The notes: generated by a model from the letters alone, not told the origin. Positions 17,501-24,904 are shown, numbered from the stretch's first letter. The stretch is DNA of 64,000 nt from Candidatus Poribacteria bacterium (GCA_003635315.1 PYJD01000010.1:62001-126000); one strand, 5' to 3'. Numbers and translations: made by a program.

Positions 17501-17829
17501 CATATTGTGAGGAACACGGAATTGATACAGTTGATGATGTGCATGAACCATTGAATACTCATGATACTATAACCGATAAACAAAGTATATTTTCCCAAGA
17601 GCTTTTTGAACTACTTCGAGAAATGCGGAAAACAATTGCTGACGAAGACGGAGTTCCGACGTTTGTCATATTCTGGGATAGGACGTTGAAAGAAATGGCA
17701 ACCTATTTTCCAAAAACTAAAGAAGAATTTATACAGATTGAACGTGTTAATTCCCATAAAACTGAAAAATATGCCCATATCTTTTTGCCCATTATCCGCG
17801 AGTATTGCCAAGAACATGGTATTGATTAA
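14548..17829 (+). CDS. RecQ-type helicase with N-terminal dual-OB-like domain and three HRDC domains
   Basis: A 1093-residue protein starting with GTG that overlaps the previous stop by 4 bp. Residues 1 to about 215 (MRVLIVAKTRMGKGACIGGI onward) resemble the dual-OB (DuOB) domain. Residues about 235-565 are a RecQ helicase: Walker A PTGGGKSLCYQLP (267-279), DEAH at 369-372 in AIDEAHCISQWGHDFRP, motif VI QEIGRSGRD. The RQC zinc motif is CRRKALLNYF...CGMCDNC. Three HRDC domains follow at about 793-872, 913-992 and 1015-1093; the third has lost the GIG hairpin turn (IERVNSHKTEKY instead of IHGIGPVKAEKY). Typical RecQ is about 600 residues with one HRDC. Role inferred: DNA unwinding directed by the DUF488 partners. 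Confidence 0.9.
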   Translation: MRVLIVAKTRMGKGACIGGITETGKSVRLIPYNADPHDGANREYEVGDVWEITGEPETSLTPPHNENFVVDKKSRIRRTGNTKGLIDTIERMMPPKNGNPRELYEGLLKTTENGSLYVPPGDVIPPYSTLFWRTDKQLTLETEKKNLRYRYPSVSGGCTLTFVGLQKPLKTIPANTLLRLSLAHWWRPNHSPNIEERCYVQLSGWFLEEERQVEPITTPDPNSPPAQTETSSLKVLKNVFGFKQFLPFQEEIIDSIRKGEDTLVVLPTGGGKSLCYQLPACIFNGLTVVVSPLIALMQDQVIQLEQKGIRAAFLNHILEKEEHEEYLATMQKVRNGVIKLLYISPERLVQRPEIHVMLYDSNVACLAIDEAHCISQWGHDFRPNYRELDWVREQFPNAVCIATTATATPRVQEDIKQSLNIPAENQFIDSFNRENLFISIEPRFEILGQTLAYLKKHPNESGIIYCQRRKHVDWLCEQLNTHGISALPYHAGLNPQERTQNQDVFINGNIDVIVATIAFGMGIDKPDVRFVLHAWLPSDLESYYQEIGRSGRDSERAECLLLFNPDDEDTINEFIDDGHPSQREGRIENLQKLIAWVNSKECRRKALLNYFGEQYENEDCGMCDNCCSAKMEKTDLTTPAQKFLSCLHRVNESETNDVFDKAYFFGTLQDKNTSIPVCLPSGILYIIDILRGEKQEEIIENKHHKLSTWGKGMEYSKAQWCYLALQFFQNNLYRRDEEDGSLQLTDKGWKVNTIRITADDRFWGFPVDLVTSVSENSITVELNTYETDSDEQYDYDPVLFDRLRQKRSSIAEEDRTRASNILPRDSLKEMATLLPQSLDEFGQIKGIGKVRMKYADDFLPIIRAYCEEHGVDSTDRETDELNTTESDQEPKGISVENETDISNNSESASQKLNTQTLEILERLRDKRKTVVDKEKVRAFRIFSDKVLKEMAIHLPRTKEALLQIHGIGPVKAEKYADDFLPIIRAYCEEHGIDTVDDVHEPLNTHDTITDKQSIFSQELFELLREMRKTIADEDGVPTFVIFWDRTLKEMATYFPKTKEEFIQIERVNSHKTEKYAHIFLPIIREYCQEHGID

Positions 17830-18161
17830 TACACCTATTTTACTCTGAACCATAAGTATTTGGACACCTGGGATACTTCAGAAATATCGCATTGCCTACC
17901 TGATAGATATTTCCTAAATTCCGCATGAGAACAAACTGGAATGCCACGATATTCACTTTGTGAACTATATACCACTGCAAAACTACTAATTGCTATTGAC
18001 TGTAGTGTTGGATTATTTTATAATATTCACAATATAGCAATTAGCTAATTCACTAAAAGTTTATTAACGGAAATCCCTCATTATATTGAATGTTAGTCTT
18101 CAGACAAAGATTATCGGAACGCTTGTAAACTACTTACCTGCAACATTGAAAGGCAATGCTT
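17830..18161. other. Intergenic region with promoter and inverted repeat
   Basis: The gap holds an 11-bp inverted repeat (CTAATTGCTAT at 17986-17996 and ATAGCAATTAG at 18034-18044) that overlaps and flanks the promoter described separately. Such an arrangement fits an operator bound by an autoregulating antitoxin, but that is inference. Confidence 0.5.
17996..18024 (+). promoter_or_regulatory. Sigma-70 promoter for the Panacea-containing module
   Basis: TTGACT (17996-18001), a 17-base spacer and TATAAT (18019-18024) form a near-consensus promoter with start expected near 18031, about 130 bases before the first gene. The pair lies between the arms of an inverted repeat. Confidence 0.65.
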
Positions 18162-18827
18162 ATGAAATTAGACCATTCCTCAAGTGCTTTAGTTATTGTC
18201 GGTGGTTGGAACGCACATATTTTTAATCCGAATTGGATTAGGAGATATTTGTTTGATGGAGAAAAAGAAAAATTAAAGGTTGACATCTTAGCCGAACTAC
18301 CCAACGGTTTTAATCCACAATTTGCCTCACAACGAGTATCATCTAAAGAAGTTAGAATTCAATTGCAAGGTAACAAGCTAAGTCTTAGTCCTATAGAAGA
18401 CAATGACAAATACTTTAAAAAAACAGAAGAAATTGCATTGCTACTTGCTGATTATTTACCACATACACCTGTCTCTGGATTCGGCATTAACTTTGTCTTC
18501 ACTGAGAATAAAGTTAATGAAGAATTAAAAAACATCGTACGTTCAAAAGATTTAAGCAAAATAGAAAAATTTGGTGCTTCATTAATTAGTCAACAATATA
18601 CCCGAAGTTTAGAATTGGATAGCATGACTCTTAATTTCACCATTGAACGGAAGGATAAAAAAGTTACCTTTAAGCTAAATTTCCATACCGATATACGCGA
18701 TTTAGCCGAATTCAAGACAAAAATATCTGAAACCTCTGTCCTAACAATGAAAGAAAAAGCAGTAGACTTCATTGTTTCAGTCTATAATTTGGAGTTAAAA
18801 GGAGTTATGAATGAGCAAATGGAATGA
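18162..18827 (+). CDS. Hypothetical protein upstream of Panacea-domain gene
   Basis: A 221-residue protein from ATG 18162, chosen because AAAGG is 8 bases upstream (the earlier ATG at 18156 is too close). It contains ALVIVGGWNAHIFNPNWIRRYLF near the N-terminus and an acidic/lysine-rich middle; no TM segment or signal peptide. The pattern FNPNWIRRYLF reminds me of the TIGR04255-type sporadically distributed proteins, but I am not certain. It overlaps the next frame by 17 bp and shares the promoter at 17996, so it likely works with the downstream toxin-antitoxin-like genes. Confidence 0.65.
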   Translation: MKLDHSSSALVIVGGWNAHIFNPNWIRRYLFDGEKEKLKVDILAELPNGFNPQFASQRVSSKEVRIQLQGNKLSLSPIEDNDKYFKKTEEIALLLADYLPHTPVSGFGINFVFTENKVNEELKNIVRSKDLSKIEKFGASLISQQYTRSLELDSMTLNFTIERKDKKVTFKLNFHTDIRDLAEFKTKISETSVLTMKEKAVDFIVSVYNLELKGVMNEQME

Positions 18828-19442
18828 TACAATTATAGTTCCTGAAGATACATTTTCAGATGATGACTCCTATAATAAGAAACCAATAAAAACCCATACT
18901 CCAAAGTACGATCTGGACACAGGATTTCAAGAATTAGAAGATGAAATTTGGGAACAGATTCAAGTTCAAGAGGTTGAGTCAACACCGGAAATTCGTGTTT
19001 TGATGTCGCTGCTTACATTGTGGAGAAAAAGGGTGCTATGAGTACTATGAAACTCCAAAAATTGGTATACTACAGTCAAGCGTGGTCATTGGTGTGGGAT
19101 GAAAAGCCTCTCTTTAAGGAAGATATTGAGGCATGGGCAAATGGTCCAGTTGTTAGAGATCTGTTCTATTATCATCGCGGGAGATATGAAATAGATACCG
19201 TGGAAATTGGCAATCCGCGTCTATTAGATCAGAAACAACAGGAGACTATTGATGCTGTGCTTGATTACTATGGGGATAAATCTGCCCAATGGTTAATTGA
19301 ACTTACACACATGGAAGATCCATGGATCGAAGCAAGGGAAGGTTTGCATCCACTGGAACGGGGAGATAAGGTTATACCATTGGACGCGATGGCAGTTTAT
19401 TATAGTTCTTTACCTGTTGAGGATGAAGTTGTAGATGAATAA
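18811..19442 (+). pseudogene. Panacea (DUF4065, SocA-like) antitoxin-type protein, frameshifted
   Basis: Two overlapping frames together make one protein. The first (ATG 18811, ribosome binding site AAAGGAG) has an acidic N-terminal region ending ...TPEIRV; the second encodes a Panacea domain: DVAAYIVEKKGAMSTMKLQKL, VYYSQAWSLVW, EDIEAWANGPVVRDLFYYH, LTHMEDPWIEARE. The domain's opening FDVAAYIVEK is readable only in the second frame upstream of its GTG (19020). Adding one T to the TTTT run at 18998-19001 joins the frames exactly. Panacea domains act as antitoxins or chaperone-like neutralisers. The shift may be a real mutation or an assembly error. Confidence 0.75.
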
Positions 19443-19877
19443 AAAAACAAGAAATCAAGACGGAAGGCTAATCCGAAGACACAAAAGACTCCCACATCAA
19501 TTACTCAGAAGACAACCAAGGATAATAATATTGTTTGGGACGTTTCACAGATCGATGACGATGGTAAATGGGGCTGGAGGAGAGTAAATTGTTCATTTTT
19601 CTTTAAAGAAATTTGGAAAAAGATGCGTAACTTTGAATCTACAACTTGGGATCAAATAGCAGGAAATACTCACCATATGATACCTGTAAATAGCATAATA
19701 AAACCAGCACAAGAGCGACTTGCAGAGTTAGGTCATGATGATGAGAATAGATTGGCTTCATTTCATATCAATGGGAAACAAAGACTTTGGGCAATTCGCA
19801 GATCTGTAAACATCTTTTATCTGCTTTGGTGGGACCCTAAGCATGAGATATGTCCATCACCGAAAAAACACACATAA
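19435..19877 (+). pseudogene. Putative toxin-like partner of the Panacea gene, frameshifted N-terminus
   Basis: An ATG at 19435 overlaps the Panacea stop, but its frame ends after 11 codons; one extra A in the run at 19441-19446 would join it to a long open frame running to 19877. That frame reads IVWDVSQIDDDGKWGWRR, TTWDQIAGNTHHMIP, AQERLAELGHDDENRLASF, GKQRLWAIRR and the ending LLWWDPKHEICPSPKKHT. I recall similar small proteins in many bacteria with the LLWWDP ending but no established function. Its place directly behind an antitoxin-type gene suggests the toxin. Without repair, translation could only start at ATG 19623 (84 residues). Confidence 0.55.
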
Positions 19878-20186
19878 GCATGTGTCAATACGTATACAAC
19901 TACCATGAACGCTGATTTCAGAGTTATCAGGTTTGTAGGAATTCTTTCCACCTCTATCGTTCACTCAATACTCCGATCAAAAAAACTGTCTACAAACCAA
20001 AGCCAACTCACTGGAGTCAGCATGTGAGTGTAGCATGCTGCATGAGATGCTAAACACATTCTTTTTACCATCCTCTTAAATATCATAAATTTTGATTACT
20101 AATAATCTGTGGATTAACCTTAACATTTCCATTCAGGAAGAAATACATGATTGTCCCATTGATGAAGAACTATTGTTGAAACGATT
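19878..20186. other. Intergenic region, possibly coding remnant
   Basis: From about 20105 one frame reads NISIQEEIHDCPIDEELLLKR up to a stop at 20188-20190 that overlaps the next ORF in another frame. It could be the N-terminal part of the following small gene, separated by a frameshift. Nothing else is seen. Confidence 0.35.
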
Positions 20187-20387
20187 GTGAGAGTTGTTCG
20201 AAATTGGCTTCGCACTGCTTCGGGCAGACTGGCAATTCCAGGTGGAAATATCATTTGGGAACGTTATCAGACTTTTCTAAGGGATCTACCCCAAACAGCA
20301 GAAGAGTATCAATTAGATGCTGAAGACTTGATTTTTAACGATTATCTTTTGGTAATTGCGGTATGGCAGGAAACCAATGACAAGTAA
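20187..20387 (+). CDS. Small hypothetical protein upstream of the CD-NTase-like gene
   Basis: A 66-residue frame from GTG 20187 with coding-like composition (RVVRNWLRTASGRLAIPGG, WERYQTFLRDLPQTAEEY, LLVIAVWQE) but no ribosome binding site. The preceding in-other-frame segment EEIHDCPIDEELLLKR fits as its missing N-terminus, so this may be the C-terminal part of a frameshifted gene of about 90-100 residues. It ends 33 bp before the CD-NTase-like gene. Family not recognised. Confidence 0.35.
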   Translation: MRVVRNWLRTASGRLAIPGGNIIWERYQTFLRDLPQTAEEYQLDAEDLIFNDYLLVIAVWQETNDK

Positions 20388-20420
20388 CCTTTTAAAATGT
20401 AACTCAGGGAGGTAATCCAT

Positions 20421-21665
20421 ATGTCAAGACAAAGAACTGTTAAGTACCCCCCGAAGCGAGGGAAACTCACAAAACACCAGGTCAAAAAGGCAATAGAGAA
20501 GGTTGTCCGGGAGAGACTTGAATGCGGGACAGAAGAATCTTATATACCTACTTACCCCGCGCAGTGCAGCCCACTACTTGAGGCAATAGCCGACGCATTA
20601 GACATCTCTGAAAACCACCATGCACAAGTTCTAAAGTTTTATGAATCGCTTGGTGCATGGTTACAACGGGACGAATCTATCGTTGCTTGCTATATGCCTA
20701 AAATTTATCCACACGGTTCTTTTTTACTCGCTACAGTTATAAAACCCATTTCTGGTGCTGAAGAGTATAACATAGACCTTGTCAGTGAGTTGAATCTCCA
20801 GAAAACCGAGATTAGTCAAGAGAAACTAAAGTATTTAGTCGGTACAGAAATCAAGTCTTATGCCCAAGTTAACAACCTGAATTCTCAACCTAAAGAAAGG
20901 CAGCGATGTTGGATCCTGAATTATGCAGATGGTTTTCAGTTCCACGCGAATATCTTACCTGCGATACCGGATGCCAAACCGTTCAAACTATTCCTTGAAT
21001 CAAGGGAAAACTCACCTTCTAACTGGACGGATTCCGCTATTGCAATTACGGACACTACTCTCCCCAATTATTCACAGATCACTCCTGACTGGTCCCATAG
21101 TAATCCAAAAGGATATGCAGAATGGTTCCGAAGTCGCATGAGAAAAAGAGTTAGCGCGATACGACAGTCTCTAAGCCGAAGGAAGATTGACAAATTACCC
21201 GACTATAAAGTGAAAACCCCACTTCAGCGAGCTATTCAAATTTTGAAACGGCACTGCGACATTTGGTTTGATAAAAACCAATCCACCTATGATAAAAAGG
21301 CGAAACCAGCCTCTATTATCATCACGACGCTTGCGGCGCATGCCTACTATAACGAGAATGATCTTCAACAAACATTACTGAAGATTTTAACACAAATGCC
21401 GCACTATATTGAATATCAGGATAACGGGGTAACTCTTATACGCAATCCAGTGAACCCATTTGAGAACTTCGCAGATAATTGGCAGGAGTATCCAAGCCGA
21501 AAAGAGAGTTTCATGGATTGGCTTAAGCAGGTGCAACGTGACCTGACCGATGCGTTGGAACTGAGTGATATTCACAGTATTGAAAAATCACTAAAATCCT
21601 ACTTGGGTGAACAAACTATCAAAGAAGGACTACAGAATCTCTCTAAGCGGAAGGGAGGAGTCTGA
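20421..21665 (+). CDS. CD-NTase-like (DncV/cGAS-type) nucleotidyltransferase with substituted active site
   Basis: A 414-residue protein with a clear ribosome binding site (GGGAGG). The nucleotidyltransferase core is recognisable: YPHGSFLLATVIKP (GS at 99-100), EEYNIDLVSEL (115-124), RCWILNYADGFQFHANILPAIPD (162-184). In active relatives these positions read EYDIDLV and FHxDxLPAIPD. Here Asp is Asn at 117 (AAC) and at 177 (AAT), leaving only Asp119 of the three metal-binding aspartates. CD-NTases make cyclic oligonucleotides that activate CBASS antiphage effectors. No effector, Cap2/Cap3 or other CBASS gene is adjacent. It may be a dead homologue, a regulator, or under decay. Confidence 0.8.
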   Translation: MSRQRTVKYPPKRGKLTKHQVKKAIEKVVRERLECGTEESYIPTYPAQCSPLLEAIADALDISENHHAQVLKFYESLGAWLQRDESIVACYMPKIYPHGSFLLATVIKPISGAEEYNIDLVSELNLQKTEISQEKLKYLVGTEIKSYAQVNNLNSQPKERQRCWILNYADGFQFHANILPAIPDAKPFKLFLESRENSPSNWTDSAIAITDTTLPNYSQITPDWSHSNPKGYAEWFRSRMRKRVSAIRQSLSRRKIDKLPDYKVKTPLQRAIQILKRHCDIWFDKNQSTYDKKAKPASIIITTLAAHAYYNENDLQQTLLKILTQMPHYIEYQDNGVTLIRNPVNPFENFADNWQEYPSRKESFMDWLKQVQRDLTDALELSDIHSIEKSLKSYLGEQTIKEGLQNLSKRKGGV

Positions 21666-21786
21666 TTCTTCTTTAGGCAGAACCACTCGGACTCCCCGAT
21701 GGCATCTCCTGCAATACAGGAATAACATAACTCCGAATCTGGAAGCCCTCTATCGTCTCAGTTTCTACAATCAAACTCATCAATGA

Positions 21787-22257
21787 CTATAACGCATTCT
21801 GGGGTGTGAGTAAACGTTCAAGACGTCTAAAAAACCTTCTCATTGCATGATGATCCGTTAGTTTGGTGTCCTCCAAAATTTGACTGACAGTTTCAGGAAC
21901 TATCTCGTCGCGTCTCTGATAGAGTTTCTCAATTTCCTCACATATATCTTGGTAAAGGTTGTCGTAAAAATCTGCAACAGATGTGTTCTTATACACATCA
22001 AAATTTAGCTGAATAGGAAAGTAGTTGTACTTTGAAGTAGACTTGACTTGTGTAGGATCAGTATTTGCAAGCTCACCGACTGTGAGTGTTTCTAAGCATG
22101 CTTGAAAGAAGGTAGTTTTACCTGTTTGTCGGGGAGCAAAAAGGACAACATATTTACCATCTTCTACATGTTTAATGTAGTCGGCAATTTCATCAGAACG
22201 TTGAACAACGTAGTGATCTTGAGTATTGACGGGACCTTGTGTACCAAAACGTCTCAT
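21787..22257 (-). pseudogene. AAA-like ATPase, truncated before Walker B
   Basis: The frame from ATG 22257 (ribosome binding site GAAAGG) gives 156 residues with a Walker A VLFAPRQTGKTTFFQ and N-terminal YVVQRSDEIADYIKHVEDGKY, as in AAA_35-like ATPases often found in repeat-rich genomes. It stops at TPQNAL; shifting the frame by one base at about 21789 gives VIDEFD, the expected Walker B, and then stops again. The full family is several hundred residues longer, so this is a 3'-truncated, frameshifted remnant. In-frame codons upstream of 22257 have no ribosome binding site. Confidence 0.7.
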
Positions 22258-22429
22258 ATACCTTTCCTTTTCGCTATTGCATTGTGTCTTAATTGTATCA
22301 AAACCAATTGACCGAGTCAAGGTACGCGTTTTTACCGTGGGTATAAAGTGTTTTGCAAATAGACACAGAAAACCTGTAGTCCGAATCACGATCAGTCGGT
22401 ATTCGGATTTCCTCCTTCAATGAATTGTA

Positions 22430-22543
22430 ATACCATTTCTGATATATAATGTCTCTCTTTGTAGCATAAACTTTCCAGTTTGTGCTACATTACGCCTAAT
22501 TTCAAACAATAGGTTATTGGAAAAAATTTAATAGAAATGGTAT
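22430..22543. repeat. MITE-like element, family A (GTAGCACAAACT cassette)
   Basis: 114 bp bounded by ATACCATTTCT and AGAAATGGTAT, with the inner palindrome TTGTAGCATAAAC/GTTTGTGCTACA. Almost the same sequence recurs at 37788, 40622, 49262 and 49379. Confidence 0.9.
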
Positions 22544-22672
22544 AAGGTTAATGCCAAAAACTATACATCCCCATCACACTTAAGTCTTTCTTTTTTCTTT
22601 CTGTTTCTGCTATAATCTTTGTTATATTCTACATTCCACTGGAACTATTATCAAGTATTGCAGGCTAATCTG

Positions 22673-23788
22673 ATGCGTTATTTATCTGTTCTGATTTTTC
22701 TATTACTGGTTTTCGCACCGCGTGCGGATACCCAATCTGCTCAACATCTTGCCAAAACCTTATCGGCATCTACAGTGATTTTAGAGATACGGGATGCCAA
22801 TGGTCGTGTTTCACACGGCACCGGTTTTTTCATTGGGGAAGGACTCATTGCCACCAACCACCATGTCATTGAAGCAGCCCGAAGTGGCACGTGTAGATTA
22901 GTCAACACACAACAACAATTTAAGATACACGGTTCTATGGGAAAGGACGCGGACAGAGACATGGCTATCCTGCGCGTCTCTAACACACAGGCACCAGCGT
23001 TGCAATTTGGCGATAGTGATACTGTCCAAAGAGGGGATACGGTTTATACGATGGGGAATCCACGCGACTTTGAAGGCGTATTCTCACAAGGACAGGTCAG
23101 TAATCTTATTCCCAACGGTATCCCTGGAATATCGGGCAAAGTGATACAATTCACAGCTGCCATTTCACGCGGTAGTTCAGGCGGCGCGGTTGTCAATCAA
23201 AACGGGCAGGTCATTGGTATTGTCAGCCAAACACGCGATGATGGGCAAAATCTGAACTTTGCTGTACCCGTCAATGCGCTGAAACAACTGCTGCAGCTAC
23301 CACCCAATTACATACCCTTTTCACCGCAGGTAACAAAAACTTCAGAGCCAGAGACAAACAGAAACGAAAACAAACTGCTACGTGTCATACTCCTATCCAT
23401 TATCGCATTCGGAGCGATTTACTTCTTACCCTTGGCAAAAGTTGAAAAGATTGGAATGACCATCGCAATCGCTATCGGATATGGGTTATTCAACACAATC
23501 GCAGGTAGCATAATGCAGGCAGGTATGACAGACGCAATGCTACACACGCTCCACACAATGCCAGACGATGAAAATCTTGCACACATACTTGACTGCTTCA
23601 ATTGCTTCCCAAGATTATTGATACAGGCAGCTAAAATACCGACATACATTGTCAGTATAGCATTTCTATTCGCTATAGCAAGTAAAGTCATACGTCCATT
23701 AGAACTGAACGGATTTTTCTACACATTTGCACTCGCCGCAGCAGTCGTTGTTGCAGAAATTACGATCTATTGGCTGCTTCCTTTCTAA
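22673..23788 (+). CDS. Trypsin-like serine protease with C-terminal membrane domain
   Basis: 371 residues from ATG 22673 (the upstream in-frame start has no support). A signal peptide/anchor (about residues 1-22) precedes an HtrA-like protease domain with the triad His in ATNHHVIEAA, Asp in DADRDMAIL and Ser in SRGSSGGAVV. There is no PDZ domain; instead three to four hydrophobic segments follow residue about 230 (LLRVILLSIIAFGAIYFLPL, MTIAIAIGYGLFNTIAG, YIVSIAFLFAIASKV, FTFALAAAVVVAEITIYWLL). The protease is probably held at the outer face of the inner membrane. Substrates are unknown. GC content is a little higher than in the surroundings. Confidence 0.85.
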   Translation: MRYLSVLIFLLLVFAPRADTQSAQHLAKTLSASTVILEIRDANGRVSHGTGFFIGEGLIATNHHVIEAARSGTCRLVNTQQQFKIHGSMGKDADRDMAILRVSNTQAPALQFGDSDTVQRGDTVYTMGNPRDFEGVFSQGQVSNLIPNGIPGISGKVIQFTAAISRGSSGGAVVNQNGQVIGIVSQTRDDGQNLNFAVPVNALKQLLQLPPNYIPFSPQVTKTSEPETNRNENKLLRVILLSIIAFGAIYFLPLAKVEKIGMTIAIAIGYGLFNTIAGSIMQAGMTDAMLHTLHTMPDDENLAHILDCFNCFPRLLIQAAKIPTYIVSIAFLFAIASKVIRPLELNGFFYTFALAAAVVVAEITIYWLLPF

Positions 23789-24112
23789 CACCGTATACAT
23801 TCAACTGACATAGACTTTCAATATTTTATACCTATCCACTACTGTACCTCCCATTTCGTTCTACTCACCTTCCGCGGTTAGATCTGTTTGCAAATCACAA
23901 CCTGTTCCTTAATTTGTTTTGTGTGTAGATTTACTTTAACTGGTTTAGATACATAAGTTTAGAAGATGTCGAAAAACGGGAAAATGTCACACTTTTTCCT
24001 ACATTCTGTAGGATTAATCTTCGTTAAAATTGTGGCTATCAGACCAGTGCTGTACTGGGATTGTTACCCTAAATATAGAAAAAAGTAGAATTTTAAATTT
24101 CTCATTATTGTG

Positions 24113-24430
24113 CTATTTCTCTGATTTCAATTTTTCTCCAATGTATTCACAAGTGTTAATATTTTGCTGACAATTATTAGTTGTTAGTTTATATCTGTTA
24201 ATACTCGGTAGTTGGTTGTCAGTTAATAGGATATCTGGGCAAATATTTACTGGTTTATATACACCTTCAAAAGTCTCTGTGTTTAGTTCTGAAATTTGTG
24301 TAGGTTTCAATTCTAGTTTTTCTATCAATCTGCTATAAATCCAGTCGGGTAAAGGGATTGTATAGAATTGTCTGGTATTTACCAGTTTAGTTTTAATATC
24401 ATAATTTATCTTAACATAATAATCCATCAT
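24113..24430 (-). CDS. Hypothetical protein, 105 aa, weak
   Basis: An open frame with plausible composition (YYVKINYDIKTKLVNTRQFY, PDWIYSRLIEKLELKPTQISELN), no recognised domain and no clear ribosome binding site. Its length and its place next to a GTCACACTTTTT-containing non-coding stretch parallel the gene at 12566, but the proteins are not similar. Confidence 0.3.
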   Translation of the reverse strand: MMDYYVKINYDIKTKLVNTRQFYTIPLPDWIYSRLIEKLELKPTQISELNTETFEGVYKPVNICPDILLTDNQLPSINRYKLTTNNCQQNINTCEYIGEKLKSEK

Positions 24431-24573
24431 TGGTGATTTATTCTATTATACATAAAATTATTTAAACATATTCACAAATGGATTACAACCTTATTTTCAC
24501 GGATGTGACTTTAGATGTTTGTGTATAGATTTTTCTTAATTATTTATATTTTAATTGGAAATATTTGATCTTT

Positions 24574-24806
24574 ATGAGGTTTTGTGACGGGTTGTTTGAA
24601 TCCAAAATCAACGCCGAATGCGCGGAATTAAATCTCGAAATGAATAATGATAAATTCAAAGGTTTGCTAAATTGGTTTTGTCATAAGGTAAATCTATGAA
24701 TGACAAATTATGCATTGTGGTACGCAATAAATGTATTGAATTTATGGTTTGTAATAATGATCTAAGACATCAAAAAAAATTAAAACACATGAAAATTACA
24801 AACTAA
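24574..24806 (+). CDS. Two tiny overlapping ORFs (41 and 36 aa), tentative
   Basis: ORF 24574-24699 (MRFCDGLFESKINAECAELN...) and ORF 24696-24806 (MNDKLCIVVRNKCIEF...) overlap in ATGA, the arrangement of coupled genes. The first has no visible ribosome binding site. Unknown function; either could be chance. Confidence 0.2.
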
Positions 24807-24904
24807 CATTTCTTACGATAAAACCTCTTTATGTCTATATTTCATGGGTGTAGTAATAGAATGGAATAAGTGAATTGGGTTAAAAATAACGTAAATTTTT
24901 AAAG

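Noticed and set aside
18998..19020. Programmed frameshift in the Panacea gene
   Set aside because: The TTTT run is not a typical slippery heptamer and the shift needs an added base; mutation or sequence error is simpler, though not excluded.
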